A DNA stretch of 13,479 nucleotides from an uncultured Lachnospiraceae bacterium (lineage in GTDB: Bacteria; Bacillota; Clostridia; Lachnospirales; Lachnospiraceae). Both the position numbers and the translations under genes were made by a program. The stretch spans positions 1-13,479 of the forward strand of contig CAMWJQ010000051.1 of the NCBI GenBank assembly GCA_947174615.1, given 5' to 3'. Positions 7,932 to 13,479 of this stretch are shown here, piece by piece. Position 1 is the first letter of the stretch. Each line of letters opens with the position of its first letter. The notes beneath the pieces were generated by a model. It was not told where the DNA came from. It saw only the letters and a list, made by a program, of their open reading frames with translations, and did not search any database.

Positions 7932-7952
7932 TCTGTTTATTAATAGGAATCG

Positions 7953-8026
7953 AACATCATATGACTGTTGGAAACTGCATACAATGAGAGTATGAAAGTT
8001 ACATGGATGATTCGTACAAGTACGAA
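7953..8026 (+). promoter_or_regulatory. Structured leader of the acyl carrier protein mRNA
   Basis: Three successive dyad symmetries lie between the predicted transcription start and the ribosome binding site. The first is AACA-TCATATGA-C-TGTT (7953-7969). The second is AACT-G-CATAC paired with GTATG-AA-AGTT (7973-8000). The third is TTCGTACAAGTACGAA (8011-8026), a symmetric 16-mer ending 27 nt before the start codon. They could be operator sites or mRNA hairpins; no known riboswitch class was recognised. Confidence 0.45.
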
Positions 8027-8053
8027 GTTAGTGTGTATAAAGGAGATTTTTGA

Positions 8054-8287
8054 ATGGAAAGAGTATTGGAAATCATCGAAGAACAATTGCATTTGACAGG
8101 CATGGAGCTTACAGAGGACTTAAATCTGAAGGATGATCTTGGTGCGGATTCTATTGATCTGGTGGAGCTGATTATGGCGTTTGAGGACGAGTATGGGATC
8201 ACAGCGGACTACGAGGAGATGGATAAGCGGGTTAAGACGGTTGGCGATATCATCGAGTATCTCAAAGAGCAGGGCGCGGACATTTAA
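8054..8287 (+). CDS. acpP: Acyl carrier protein
   Basis: A 77-aa acidic four-helix carrier protein. S33 in the motif GADSIDLVEL is the site for 4'-phosphopantetheine attachment by holo-ACP synthase, and the surrounding DDLG-ADS sequence is classical. It carries acyl chains as thioesters, most likely for type II fatty acid synthesis in the cytosol. No fab gene, synthase or adenylation gene is in the window, so a specialised carrier role cannot be excluded. ATG 8054 follows a strong AAAGGAG (8039-8045) by 8 nt. It has its own promoter, structured leader and terminator, so it is probably monocistronic. Confidence 0.93.
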   Translation: MERVLEIIEEQLHLTGMELTEDLNLKDDLGADSIDLVELIMAFEDEYGITADYEEMDKRVKTVGDIIEYLKEQGADI

Positions 8288-8304
8288 GAATCGTAAATCA
8301 CAAT

Positions 8305-8343
8305 AGAGGCAGATTCCATTGATAAGGAGTCTGCCTCTTTTTT
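8305..8343 (+). terminator. Intrinsic terminator after the acyl carrier protein gene
   Basis: AGAGGCAGA (8305-8313) pairs perfectly with TCTGCCTCT (8330-8338), the inner TTCC/GGAG can extend the stem, and a T run (8338-8343) follows. It is 18 nt after the stop. In the reverse direction the stem lacks a good T tract, so it would serve malQ only weakly. Confidence 0.93.
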
Positions 8344-8370
8344 ATGAATTTGGGCATCCAAGGGAAGTCT

Positions 8371-8386
8371 GTCAGCCGATGCTGAC
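8371..8386. repeat. Inverted repeat over the malQ stop codon
   Basis: GTCAGC (8371-8376) and GCTGAC (8381-8386) form a 6-bp dyad with a 4-base centre (CGAT) overlapping the end of malQ. No T tract follows on either strand, so it is not a convincing terminator on its own. Confidence 0.4.
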
Positions 8387-9925
8387 CGATTCCGCTTGTT
8401 CTTTTGCCTTTTCTTCTTCTGTCTGGAACCAGTTCATGCGGCCATAACGCTTGGTCACTGCTAAGATTTCTTTTTGAAGTGCAGCGCTCAGTTCTTTTTT
8501 GCGGACGCGCCAGCGCCAGTTGATCCCTAATGTAGAGGGTTTGTTTGTGCGGGTTTCGTTATCATAGCCGAGATAATCCTGCATAGGTATAATGCATGTT
8601 CTGGCAATACTGCGCATCACCAAAGAGATCAGAGGTTTATAAAGCTGTTTATCCGGGGTGTACTGGTCGCAGAGATAATCGCGTACCATTTGCAGATCTT
8701 TGCTGGGAATGCTGTGGAACCATCCCACAAGGGTTTCATTGTCATGTGTTCCTGTGTAAGCGACGCTGTTCTCTGTATAATTGTGTGGGAAATAGTCGTT
8801 TGCAGAACCAGAATCTCTGGAATCAAATGCAAATTCTAAGACTTTCATGCCGGGAAATCCGCTGTCACGCACCAACTGGCGAACAGAATCTGTAACATAC
8901 CCCAAATCCTCTGCAATGACTTCATGTTTGCCAAGCCGCCGCTCCATTGTGCGGAACAACTCAATACCGGGACCTTTTTCCCAATGTCCGTTTACGGCTG
9001 TCTCCTCTCCATATGGAATGGAATAGTATTCGTCAAAGCCGCGGAAATGGTCAATGCGAACGACATCATACATCTGGAAGCAGTACCATAGCCGTGTAAT
9101 CCACCAATCGTATCCTGTCTGTCTGTGGTAGTCCCAGCGATATAGCGGATTGCCCCACAATTGACCGTCCGCCGAGAAGCCGTCTGGCGGGCATCCGGCA
9201 ACAGCCGTTGGGATATTTTCCTGATCAAGCTGAAAAAGTTCTGGGTGCGCCCATGCATCTGCGCTGTCCATCGCAACGTAAATAGGGATATCCCCCACGA
9301 TTTGGATGCCCTTTTCATTGGCATATTTACGCAGCTTGTTCCATTGTGTAAAGAATTGAAATTGCAAGTATTGCTGGAACTCAATGTCAAAATACAGCTC
9401 CCTGCGGTAGTAGTCCATGGCGTTCGCCCAGCGCAGACGGATATCCTCTGCCCACTCTGTCCACGGTTTTCCTTCAAAACGTTCTTTTACTGCCATAAAC
9501 AAAGCGTAATCCGACAGCCACCAATTATTTTCTGCCACAAATTTTTGATATGCGGCGTTTTTGCTGATATCACTGCGCTCATACGCTTTGCGAAGGAGCG
9601 GATAACGGTTTATGTAAAGTTTTTCATAATCAATGTCATTATCAATACTGCCAAAGTCCGCTTTGTCGCACTCTGCTTTTGTGAGGACGCCCTCCTCCAC
9701 CAAGGCTTCCAAGCTGATGAAGTATGGATTTCCAGCGAATGTAGAAAAGGACTGGTACGGGGAATCTCCGTAGCTTGTAGGACCAAGCGGCAAGATCTGC
9801 CAGTAGGTTTGACCAGCCTGTTTCAGCCAGTCTACAAAATCGTAAGCGCTTTGGGAAAAACAGCCAATACCATAGTTTGATGGCAGGCTGGCGATAGGTA
9901 GTAAAATGCCCGCAGCTCTGTTCAT
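8372..9925 (-). CDS. malQ: 4-alpha-glucanotransferase (amylomaltase)
   Basis: A GH77 disproportionating enzyme that transfers maltosyl or longer alpha-1,4-glucan units, used in maltodextrin and glycogen metabolism. It has 517 aa, the usual length for bacterial MalQ. The N-terminus RAAGILLPIASLPSNYGIG (3-21) and PLGPTSYGDSPYQSFS (46-61) are family hallmarks. Catalytic residues are visible: nucleophile D292 in VRIDHFRGF, acid/base E339 in AEDLG, and D395 in TGTHDNETL. No signal peptide is present, so it is cytosolic. ATG at 9925 follows AAGGAGG (9935-9941 on the complement) by 9 nt. It has its own promoter and stands alone; no glycogen phosphorylase or maltose transporter gene is adjacent in the window. 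Confidence 0.96.
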   Translation of the reverse strand: MNRAAGILLPIASLPSNYGIGCFSQSAYDFVDWLKQAGQTYWQILPLGPTSYGDSPYQSFSTFAGNPYFISLEALVEEGVLTKAECDKADFGSIDNDIDYEKLYINRYPLLRKAYERSDISKNAAYQKFVAENNWWLSDYALFMAVKERFEGKPWTEWAEDIRLRWANAMDYYRRELYFDIEFQQYLQFQFFTQWNKLRKYANEKGIQIVGDIPIYVAMDSADAWAHPELFQLDQENIPTAVAGCPPDGFSADGQLWGNPLYRWDYHRQTGYDWWITRLWYCFQMYDVVRIDHFRGFDEYYSIPYGEETAVNGHWEKGPGIELFRTMERRLGKHEVIAEDLGYVTDSVRQLVRDSGFPGMKVLEFAFDSRDSGSANDYFPHNYTENSVAYTGTHDNETLVGWFHSIPSKDLQMVRDYLCDQYTPDKQLYKPLISLVMRSIARTCIIPMQDYLGYDNETRTNKPSTLGINWRWRVRKKELSAALQKEILAVTKRYGRMNWFQTEEEKAKEQAESVSIG

Positions 9926-9944
9926 ATCTGTCTGCCTCCTTTTT

Positions 9945-9960
9945 TAGTGCTATCGCACTA
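9945..9960 (-). promoter_or_regulatory. Hairpin or operator in the malQ leader
   Basis: On the malQ strand TAGTGC-GATA-GCACTA is a perfect 6-bp dyad with a 4-base centre, ending 3 nt before the ribosome binding site AAGGAGG. It lies inside the roughly 65-nt leader. It could be a regulator site or a stem affecting ribosome access; no known operator was recognised. Confidence 0.4.
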
Positions 9961-9996
9961 TATTTTTTATTTTCTCGCAATATTTCGTACATTTTA

Positions 9997-10025
9997 ACTA
10001 TAATTCATTTGATGAGAATTTTCAA
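9997..10025 (-). promoter_or_regulatory. Sigma-A promoter of malQ
   Basis: Reading the complement, -35 TTGAAA (10020-10025), a 17-bp spacer and -10 TATAGT (9997-10002). Predicted transcription start is near 9990, about 65 nt before the malQ ATG. Confidence 0.75.
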
Positions 10026-10045
10026 TATAAAGCCTGAAATATTTT

Positions 10046-10102
10046 GATTCCCACTACTTTGGCGTGGGTGTGAAAAGTAACGGGATCTTACAGTCATAGA
10101 TC
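10046..10102. repeat. Palindrome-rich spacer
   Basis: Between the malQ promoter and the phosphoesterase fragment lies an imperfect inverted repeat. TCCCACTACTTT (10049-10060) and AAAGTAACGGGA (10074-10085) match at 10 of 12 positions across a 13-nt loop, with an alternative CCCAC/GTGGG pairing inside. It is followed by GATCT (10084-10088) and AGATC (10098-10102). There is no reading frame of note. It could be a remnant of a mobile element or a structured RNA; I do not recognise it. Confidence 0.4.
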
Positions 10103-10112
10103 GAAAGGAATA

Positions 10113-10153
10113 AAACGAAAATACAGCCCCACCTGTCATAGACAGATGAGGCT
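10113..10153 (-). terminator. Terminator downstream of the phosphoesterase fragment
   Basis: AGCCCCACCTGTC (10125-10137) pairs with GACAGATGAGGCT (10141-10153) across a 3-nt loop, allowing G-T pairs. On the complement it is followed by a T-rich tract (TATTTTCG then TTTTA). It lies 21 nt past the stop of the minus-strand fragment. Confidence 0.75.
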
Positions 10154-10174
10154 ATTTCATCAGGACAAGCCAAG

Positions 10175-10897
10175 CTATTTAGCACCGGCAAGCTCATGTA
10201 ATGTAGCAATGCCCGATTTCAGTTTGCTGTAAGCTGTCAGCAGTTCTTCGTTGTTCATTGCGCCAAAGTTTGCATTCTTGTACTGGTAATAGCATTTCTT
10301 TAACGCTTGATACTGATCATATGAGCTGTACTCATAGTATAAGCCAAGAACCGTGTTGGTGTTTGCGATGACAGAACGCATCATGCCCTCTGTAACCTTT
10401 ACATCTTTGTACAATGTCACTGGCTTTGTCACCTGCTTCTGTGGAGAAGTCTTGCCGTCGATGATATAGCAGTAAGACGGATAAATCTTTTGGTCGCAGA
10501 TATTTGCGCCGTTAAAGAGAATGGCATCCTGGAAGGTCTGGACATAATATCCCTGTGATAGATTCTCATGAAAGGCATAATCCAGCTCGCCGTCAGTCAC
10601 GTGTGTTGGGTTTCCGATGGACGGGTTGTGAATCATGCTACAAGCCGTGCCATTGTTGTCCGTGAAGTTATAGCCCAGCTCAAATGCTTCATGTGAGTGC
10701 CCGGAAATCCAGACAACATCCTTATAATTCTCAAGCAGTCCGATAAAACGCTGTGCAGATGGCAGGCTCATGTCGATTGCGCCGCCATAATACGGAGTGA
10801 TCAGATCATCGCCAGGAGTGAATAAAATAGGATTCAGCGTGGAGTTGAGACAGATTTTGATTGAGGTTGTAATATGGTCATGATATAATATAAGCAC
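10175..10897 (-). pseudogene. Metallophosphoesterase, N-terminally truncated
   Basis: An open frame of 240 codons resembling the C-terminal part of a calcineurin-like metallophosphoesterase. It keeps the last metal-binding motif, VVWISGHSHEAF (GHSH at 66-69), preceded by a helix (SAQRFIGLLENYKD). The N-terminal half, with the D-x-H, GDxxD and GNH(D/E) motifs needed for the dinuclear metal site, is missing. The only start is GTG at 10897 with no ribosome binding site upstream. The first codons overlap a good promoter for the opposite-strand gene, so the first 15-20 residues (MLILYHDHITTSIKIC) are probably not family sequence. There are no internal stops, suggesting recent truncation. The remainder (about 150-240) is a helical C-terminal region of unknown role. 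A short functional protein is possible but unlikely. Confidence 0.7.
10861..10889 (+). promoter_or_regulatory. Promoter of the NYN/PIN gene
   Basis: -35 TTGAGG (10861-10866), a 17-bp spacer and a perfect -10 TATAAT (10884-10889), with an upstream TG (10881-10882) giving an extended -10. Predicted start is near 10896, about 30 nt before the gene. It lies inside the 5' end of the truncated phosphoesterase frame on the other strand. Confidence 0.8.
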
Positions 10898-10926
10898 TAT
10901 GAAAGGAAGAAGGGGCAGGCACCAAT

Positions 10927-11571
10927 ATGAATTATTACTTTATTGACTATGAAAATGTTCATGCGGACGGATTTATCGGGATAGAAAATCTCGGAGAGGA
11001 CGATACCATCTGCGTGATGTATACAGAGCAGAGCAAGGCATTTTCGCTGGAGCTGGTGGAGAAGATTGCAAGACAGCGCGTTAAGCTCGAATCCTACAAG
11101 GCAGGTACAGGCGCCAAAAACTCGCTCGATTTCCAGCTCGCGTCCTATCTGGGATATATGATTGCAAAGAGCGAGGGGACAGGAGACTGTTTTTATATTG
11201 TATCACGGGACACCGGATTCAATCATCTGGTTGACTTCTGGGCGGCGCGCGGTGCAAGCGTGACGCGGATTGCAAATTTTATGGGGGATGAAAAGCCCCC
11301 TAAGACACCTGCAGCAGCCGAGGAGCCAAAGCCAAAGCCAAAAACAAAGCCAAAGTCCAAGGTATCCGATTCCAACAAAGCCACGAAGGAGGAACTGCTG
11401 CAATACCTCACAGAGGAGGAGTATTCAGACCGGATTCTGGAGATTTTCAACAGCTTTAAGACCAAGGTGGCGATCAATAACGGACTCAGCAAAGAATTCC
11501 GGGACAGCCAGAAGAGCAGTGCCATCTATAAAAAGCTCAAGACACTCTTGAAGGAAAAGCAGAAATCCTGA
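10927..11571 (+). CDS. NYN/PIN-like nuclease domain protein
   Basis: A 214-aa protein with an N-terminal PIN-like fold (about 1-118) opening FIDYENVHADG, the hallmark of NYN/PIN-like RNases. Candidate metal-binding acids are D7 and E9 (DYEN), D68 (NSLDFQLASYLG) and D95 (IVSRDTGFNHLV), the spacing expected for a PIN-type active site. A Pro/Lys-rich linker follows (KPKPKTKPKSK, about 135-145), encoded by repeated CCAAAG-type hexamers. A basic helical C-terminal domain (about 152-214, EEEYSDRILEIFNSFKTK) may bind nucleic acid or a partner. The presumed activity is metal-dependent RNA cleavage; the target is unknown. It has its own extended -10 promoter, and the Shine-Dalgarno is weak (AAGGGG at 10910-10915, AGG at 10917-10919). 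No antitoxin-like partner is adjacent, so a toxin-antitoxin role is not supported. Confidence 0.82.
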   Translation: MNYYFIDYENVHADGFIGIENLGEDDTICVMYTEQSKAFSLELVEKIARQRVKLESYKAGTGAKNSLDFQLASYLGYMIAKSEGTGDCFYIVSRDTGFNHLVDFWAARGASVTRIANFMGDEKPPKTPAAAEEPKPKPKTKPKSKVSDSNKATKEELLQYLTEEEYSDRILEIFNSFKTKVAINNGLSKEFRDSQKSSAIYKKLKTLLKEKQKS

Positions 11572-11579
11572 CATTTTAA

Positions 11580-11676
11580 GGGCTGTCGGAAAATGCAGTG
11601 TATCCACAATATATCGTTGTCCGAATAAATAGTTCAAACAATATATTGGGTATATCGCATCATTTTCCGACAGCCC
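11580..11676. repeat. 97-bp inverted-repeat element, MITE-like or convergent terminator
   Basis: GGGCTGTCGGAAAATG (11580-11595) and CATTTTCCGACAGCCC (11661-11676) are perfect 16-bp inverted ends. The inner sequence is also imperfectly self-complementary (GTATCCACAATATAT against ATACCCAATATAT), so the whole unit can fold as one long hairpin. Flanks carry TTTTAA on the left (11574-11579) and TTTTTAA on the right, a possible target duplication. On the + strand C and TTTTT follow, so it can also terminate the NYN/PIN gene; the next gene is convergent. Confidence 0.65.
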
Positions 11677-11700
11677 CTTTTTAAACTTTATGGATCTTTA

Positions 11701-13479
11701 TTATTGCAGCACTTTATTTGTCTCGACAATCATATCTTCCACCTCTTTTGCGAGCTGTTCCAGTTCTTCCATAGATTTGCGGATGTGCTGGCTGTTCTCG
11801 GAGGTCAGCTTCACGCCGCGGATGGCGCCGTCTGACGCAGTGATCAGACTGTTGATAGTGGCGTCAAAGCTTTGAATCGCCTGATTCACATTGTCGATCG
11901 CTGTTCGGATTTCCTCGTCATTTTCTCTTGCGCTGCCGACAGAAGATTTGGAGTTGTTGGAAAGTTCGCGGATATTGGATGCCACGACTGCAAAACCCCG
12001 TCCAGCCTCGCCAGCCCGTGCTGCCTCGATGGCAGCATTAAGCGAGAGGAGATTGATCTTGCCAGCGATTTTTTCAACATTCTGCGTCATTTCATTGTAT
12101 TTGACAATGCTCTGGTTGATCGCCAGCATCGCATCTTTGATATGCTGGTTCATATGATTCAGGTCCTCCATGCGCTGTGACACATTTGTCATTTCGTGGG
12201 TGCTCTTGCCGCTCTCTTCCCGAATCTGTTCCGTCTCATGTTTGACTGTCTCAATATTTTGGTATAGATCACGGAACACGCGCATCAGCTCATTATTCAT
12301 CGCCAGCACCTTTTCATTCACTTCGCTCACACGATGGCGTTCTTCCTGGATGGACTTCATCATGTACTCATGACAGTTTTCAGGTGTGTTTAATCCGCGG
12401 GCAATGGCGATCGCCATATCACGGCAGGAATGATAGCCGCACGAATGACAGTCAAAGCGCTTTTCTGCCGCAGTCGTTTTTCCCATCTGCGCAAAAGCAC
12501 TGTCAATCTCCCGCTCTGTGACGGGCTGTTTCTTGACCTCATAGCGCTTGTATGTACGGATGTAATCATTTAGGTTCAGTGTTTTGTCAAACGCTGCAAA
12601 CTGCTGGTCCACGCCCTTTTTGGTCGTGTGCGCCCTGCGTACTTTTTTGGCATACTGCTCCACATCATGCATGATATTGTTCATGGCAAAGCGCTGGTAA
12701 TGAACCCCTGTTGCAGGTCCGCCGTTGCAGCCGTCCTCACAGTTGAGCACGTCGAACAGGTCTGGCTTGTCCTGTTCCTTCAATCCGCCGTAGATTTCCA
12801 TATCATGATAGAGGGATTCTGTACCCTCGGAGGTGATGACGTTCAGGCTGGGCGCATGTGTCAGGATATTGCTCATCAGTCCGCCGGGTTTGGGGTAAAT
12901 AGCGCCCTCTAAGCCCTGCTGACCATCAAATTCAAATTCGCTGAATATTTTCACCTCCGGCAGTTTGACATCGTTCTCATCAAAATATTGCTTTAAGTGC
13001 TCCATCGTCACATTGTAGTCCACTAACCCCGTCTCACGGAACTCTTCGATCTTAGCGACACACGGTGAGATGGCGGCAATCTTGCCCTGGTATCCAATCA
13101 CTTTTTTGATGTATACGGCGAGACAGAGCATAGGGCTGTGTATTGGTGAGAGATTGGAAAAAAGTTCCGGTTTGTGCCGCTGCACATAGTTGACAACCGC
13201 TGCGCAGGGTTGAGATATAAGTTTCTTGCCGGGGTTTTTCTCCAGATACCGCAAGTGTGCCCAAGTACAGATATCTGCGCCAAAACTGACATCGTAGATT
13301 TTCTTGATTCCGTGGTTGTGAAGCCATTGCAGCGCATGACGCCAGTTTCCGTCAAATGCGATCTTGATGGATGGCGCTGCGATGAGCGCAATATCCTGTC
13401 CGTTTGTCAAATCCTGCAAAAAACGCTGTGTATCGTCAATATAGGATCGGTCATTGTTTGAACATGCACTGATACAGGC
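11701..13479 (-). CDS. [FeFe]-hydrogenase-like sensor fused to MCP signalling domain (5' partial)
   Basis: The frame runs to the window edge without a stop, so the true start lies beyond 13479; 592 codons are visible. An internal TTG at 13419 could be mistaken for a start, but the residues before it (ACISAC, then a family-like spacer) look like the end of a ferredoxin domain. Numbering from that TTG: hydrogenase large-subunit-like domain about 10-250 with L1-like SQPCAAVVNY (C72), L2-like SPCVAKIEE (C120, K123) and L3-like NCEDGCNGGP (C227, C231). Then a CHSCGYHSC...C Fe-S domain (C324, C327, C332, C349), a coiled coil, and the conserved MCP hairpin tip (about 456-480, LLSLNAAIEAARAGEAGRGF). 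No membrane helix is seen. Likely a soluble H2 or redox sensor signalling through CheA/CheW. Its 3' end faces the convergent 97-bp hairpin. Confidence 0.88.
   Translation of the reverse strand, partial: ACISACSNNDRSYIDDTQRFLQDLTNGQDIALIAAPSIKIAFDGNWRHALQWLHNHGIKKIYDVSFGADICTWAHLRYLEKNPGKKLISQPCAAVVNYVQRHKPELFSNLSPIHSPMLCLAVYIKKVIGYQGKIAAISPCVAKIEEFRETGLVDYNVTMEHLKQYFDENDVKLPEVKIFSEFEFDGQQGLEGAIYPKPGGLMSNILTHAPSLNVITSEGTESLYHDMEIYGGLKEQDKPDLFDVLNCEDGCNGGPATGVHYQRFAMNNIMHDVEQYAKKVRRAHTTKKGVDQQFAAFDKTLNLNDYIRTYKRYEVKKQPVTEREIDSAFAQMGKTTAAEKRFDCHSCGYHSCRDMAIAIARGLNTPENCHEYMMKSIQEERHRVSEVNEKVLAMNNELMRVFRDLYQNIETVKHETEQIREESGKSTHEMTNVSQRMEDLNHMNQHIKDAMLAINQSIVKYNEMTQNVEKIAGKINLLSLNAAIEAARAGEAGRGFAVVASNIRELSNNSKSSVGSARENDEEIRTAIDNVNQAIQSFDATINSLITASDGAIRGVKLTSENSQHIRKSMEELEQLAKEVEDMIVETNKVLQ

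Noticed and set aside
9161..9880. 239-codon open frame on the + strand
   Set aside because: It lies wholly inside malQ on the opposite strand, has no recognisable motif and is a shadow of the malQ codons.
11326..11361. Short CCAAAG-type tandem repeats as a CRISPR or satellite
   Set aside because: They are coding low-complexity sequence for the Pro/Lys linker of the NYN/PIN protein.
10927..11571. Toxin-antitoxin module based on the PIN-like protein
   Set aside because: No small partner gene is adjacent on either strand, and the protein is longer than typical VapC toxins, with a linker and a C-terminal domain.
11701..13419. Complete 572-aa protein starting at TTG 13419
   Set aside because: The frame stays open to the window end and encodes ferredoxin-like cysteines upstream, so this TTG is internal and the gene is 5'-partial.

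Overview
The window reads as chromosomal DNA of a low-to-moderate GC anaerobic Firmicute, most likely Clostridia of the Lachnospiraceae type. Three things point there: the B. subtilis-like yaaR-holB-yaaT-yabB-rsmI gene order, strong purine-rich ribosome binding sites, and a cytosolic [FeFe]-hydrogenase-like sensor fused to a chemoreceptor signalling domain. No rRNA, tRNA, CRISPR array or intact transposase was seen. The genus cannot be fixed from the sequence alone.

Bases 1-7849 (+ strand) are a dense housekeeping block. An HD-domain phosphohydrolase comes first, then pyruvate kinase and a divergent guanylate-kinase-like protein that overlaps it by one base. Next comes a DUF327/YaaR protein. 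A small two-helix membrane protein and a DUF4272 protein sit between yaaR and holB. The block ends with HolB (clamp-loader delta prime), the PSP1/RicT protein, a TrmN6-type tRNA methyltransferase and RsmI (16S rRNA C1402 2'-O-methyltransferase). It links central metabolism, replication, developmental RNA control and translation fidelity, and is probably read as one or two long transcripts.

Bases 7850-8345 hold a free-standing acyl carrier protein gene. It has a near-consensus sigma-A promoter (TTGACA, 17 bp, TATACT), a roughly 115-nt leader with three consecutive dyad symmetries, and a clear intrinsic terminator.

Bases 8372-10030 (- strand) hold malQ (4-alpha-glucanotransferase) with its own promoter and a hairpin just upstream of its ribosome binding site.

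Bases 10030-11690 look like an accessory patch. They contain a palindrome-rich spacer, the C-terminal part of a calcineurin-like metallophosphoesterase with no credible start, a NYN/PIN-like nuclease gene whose promoter lies in the 5' end of that fragment, and a 97-bp inverted-repeat structure with 16-bp perfect ends that could be a terminator, a MITE, or both.

Bases 11701-13479 (- strand, 5' end beyond the window) encode the most interesting protein: the end of a ferredoxin-like segment, an H-cluster domain with altered active-site motifs, a four-cysteine Fe-S domain and a methyl-accepting-chemotaxis signalling hairpin. This is the architecture expected of a soluble H2 or redox sensor feeding the chemotaxis system.
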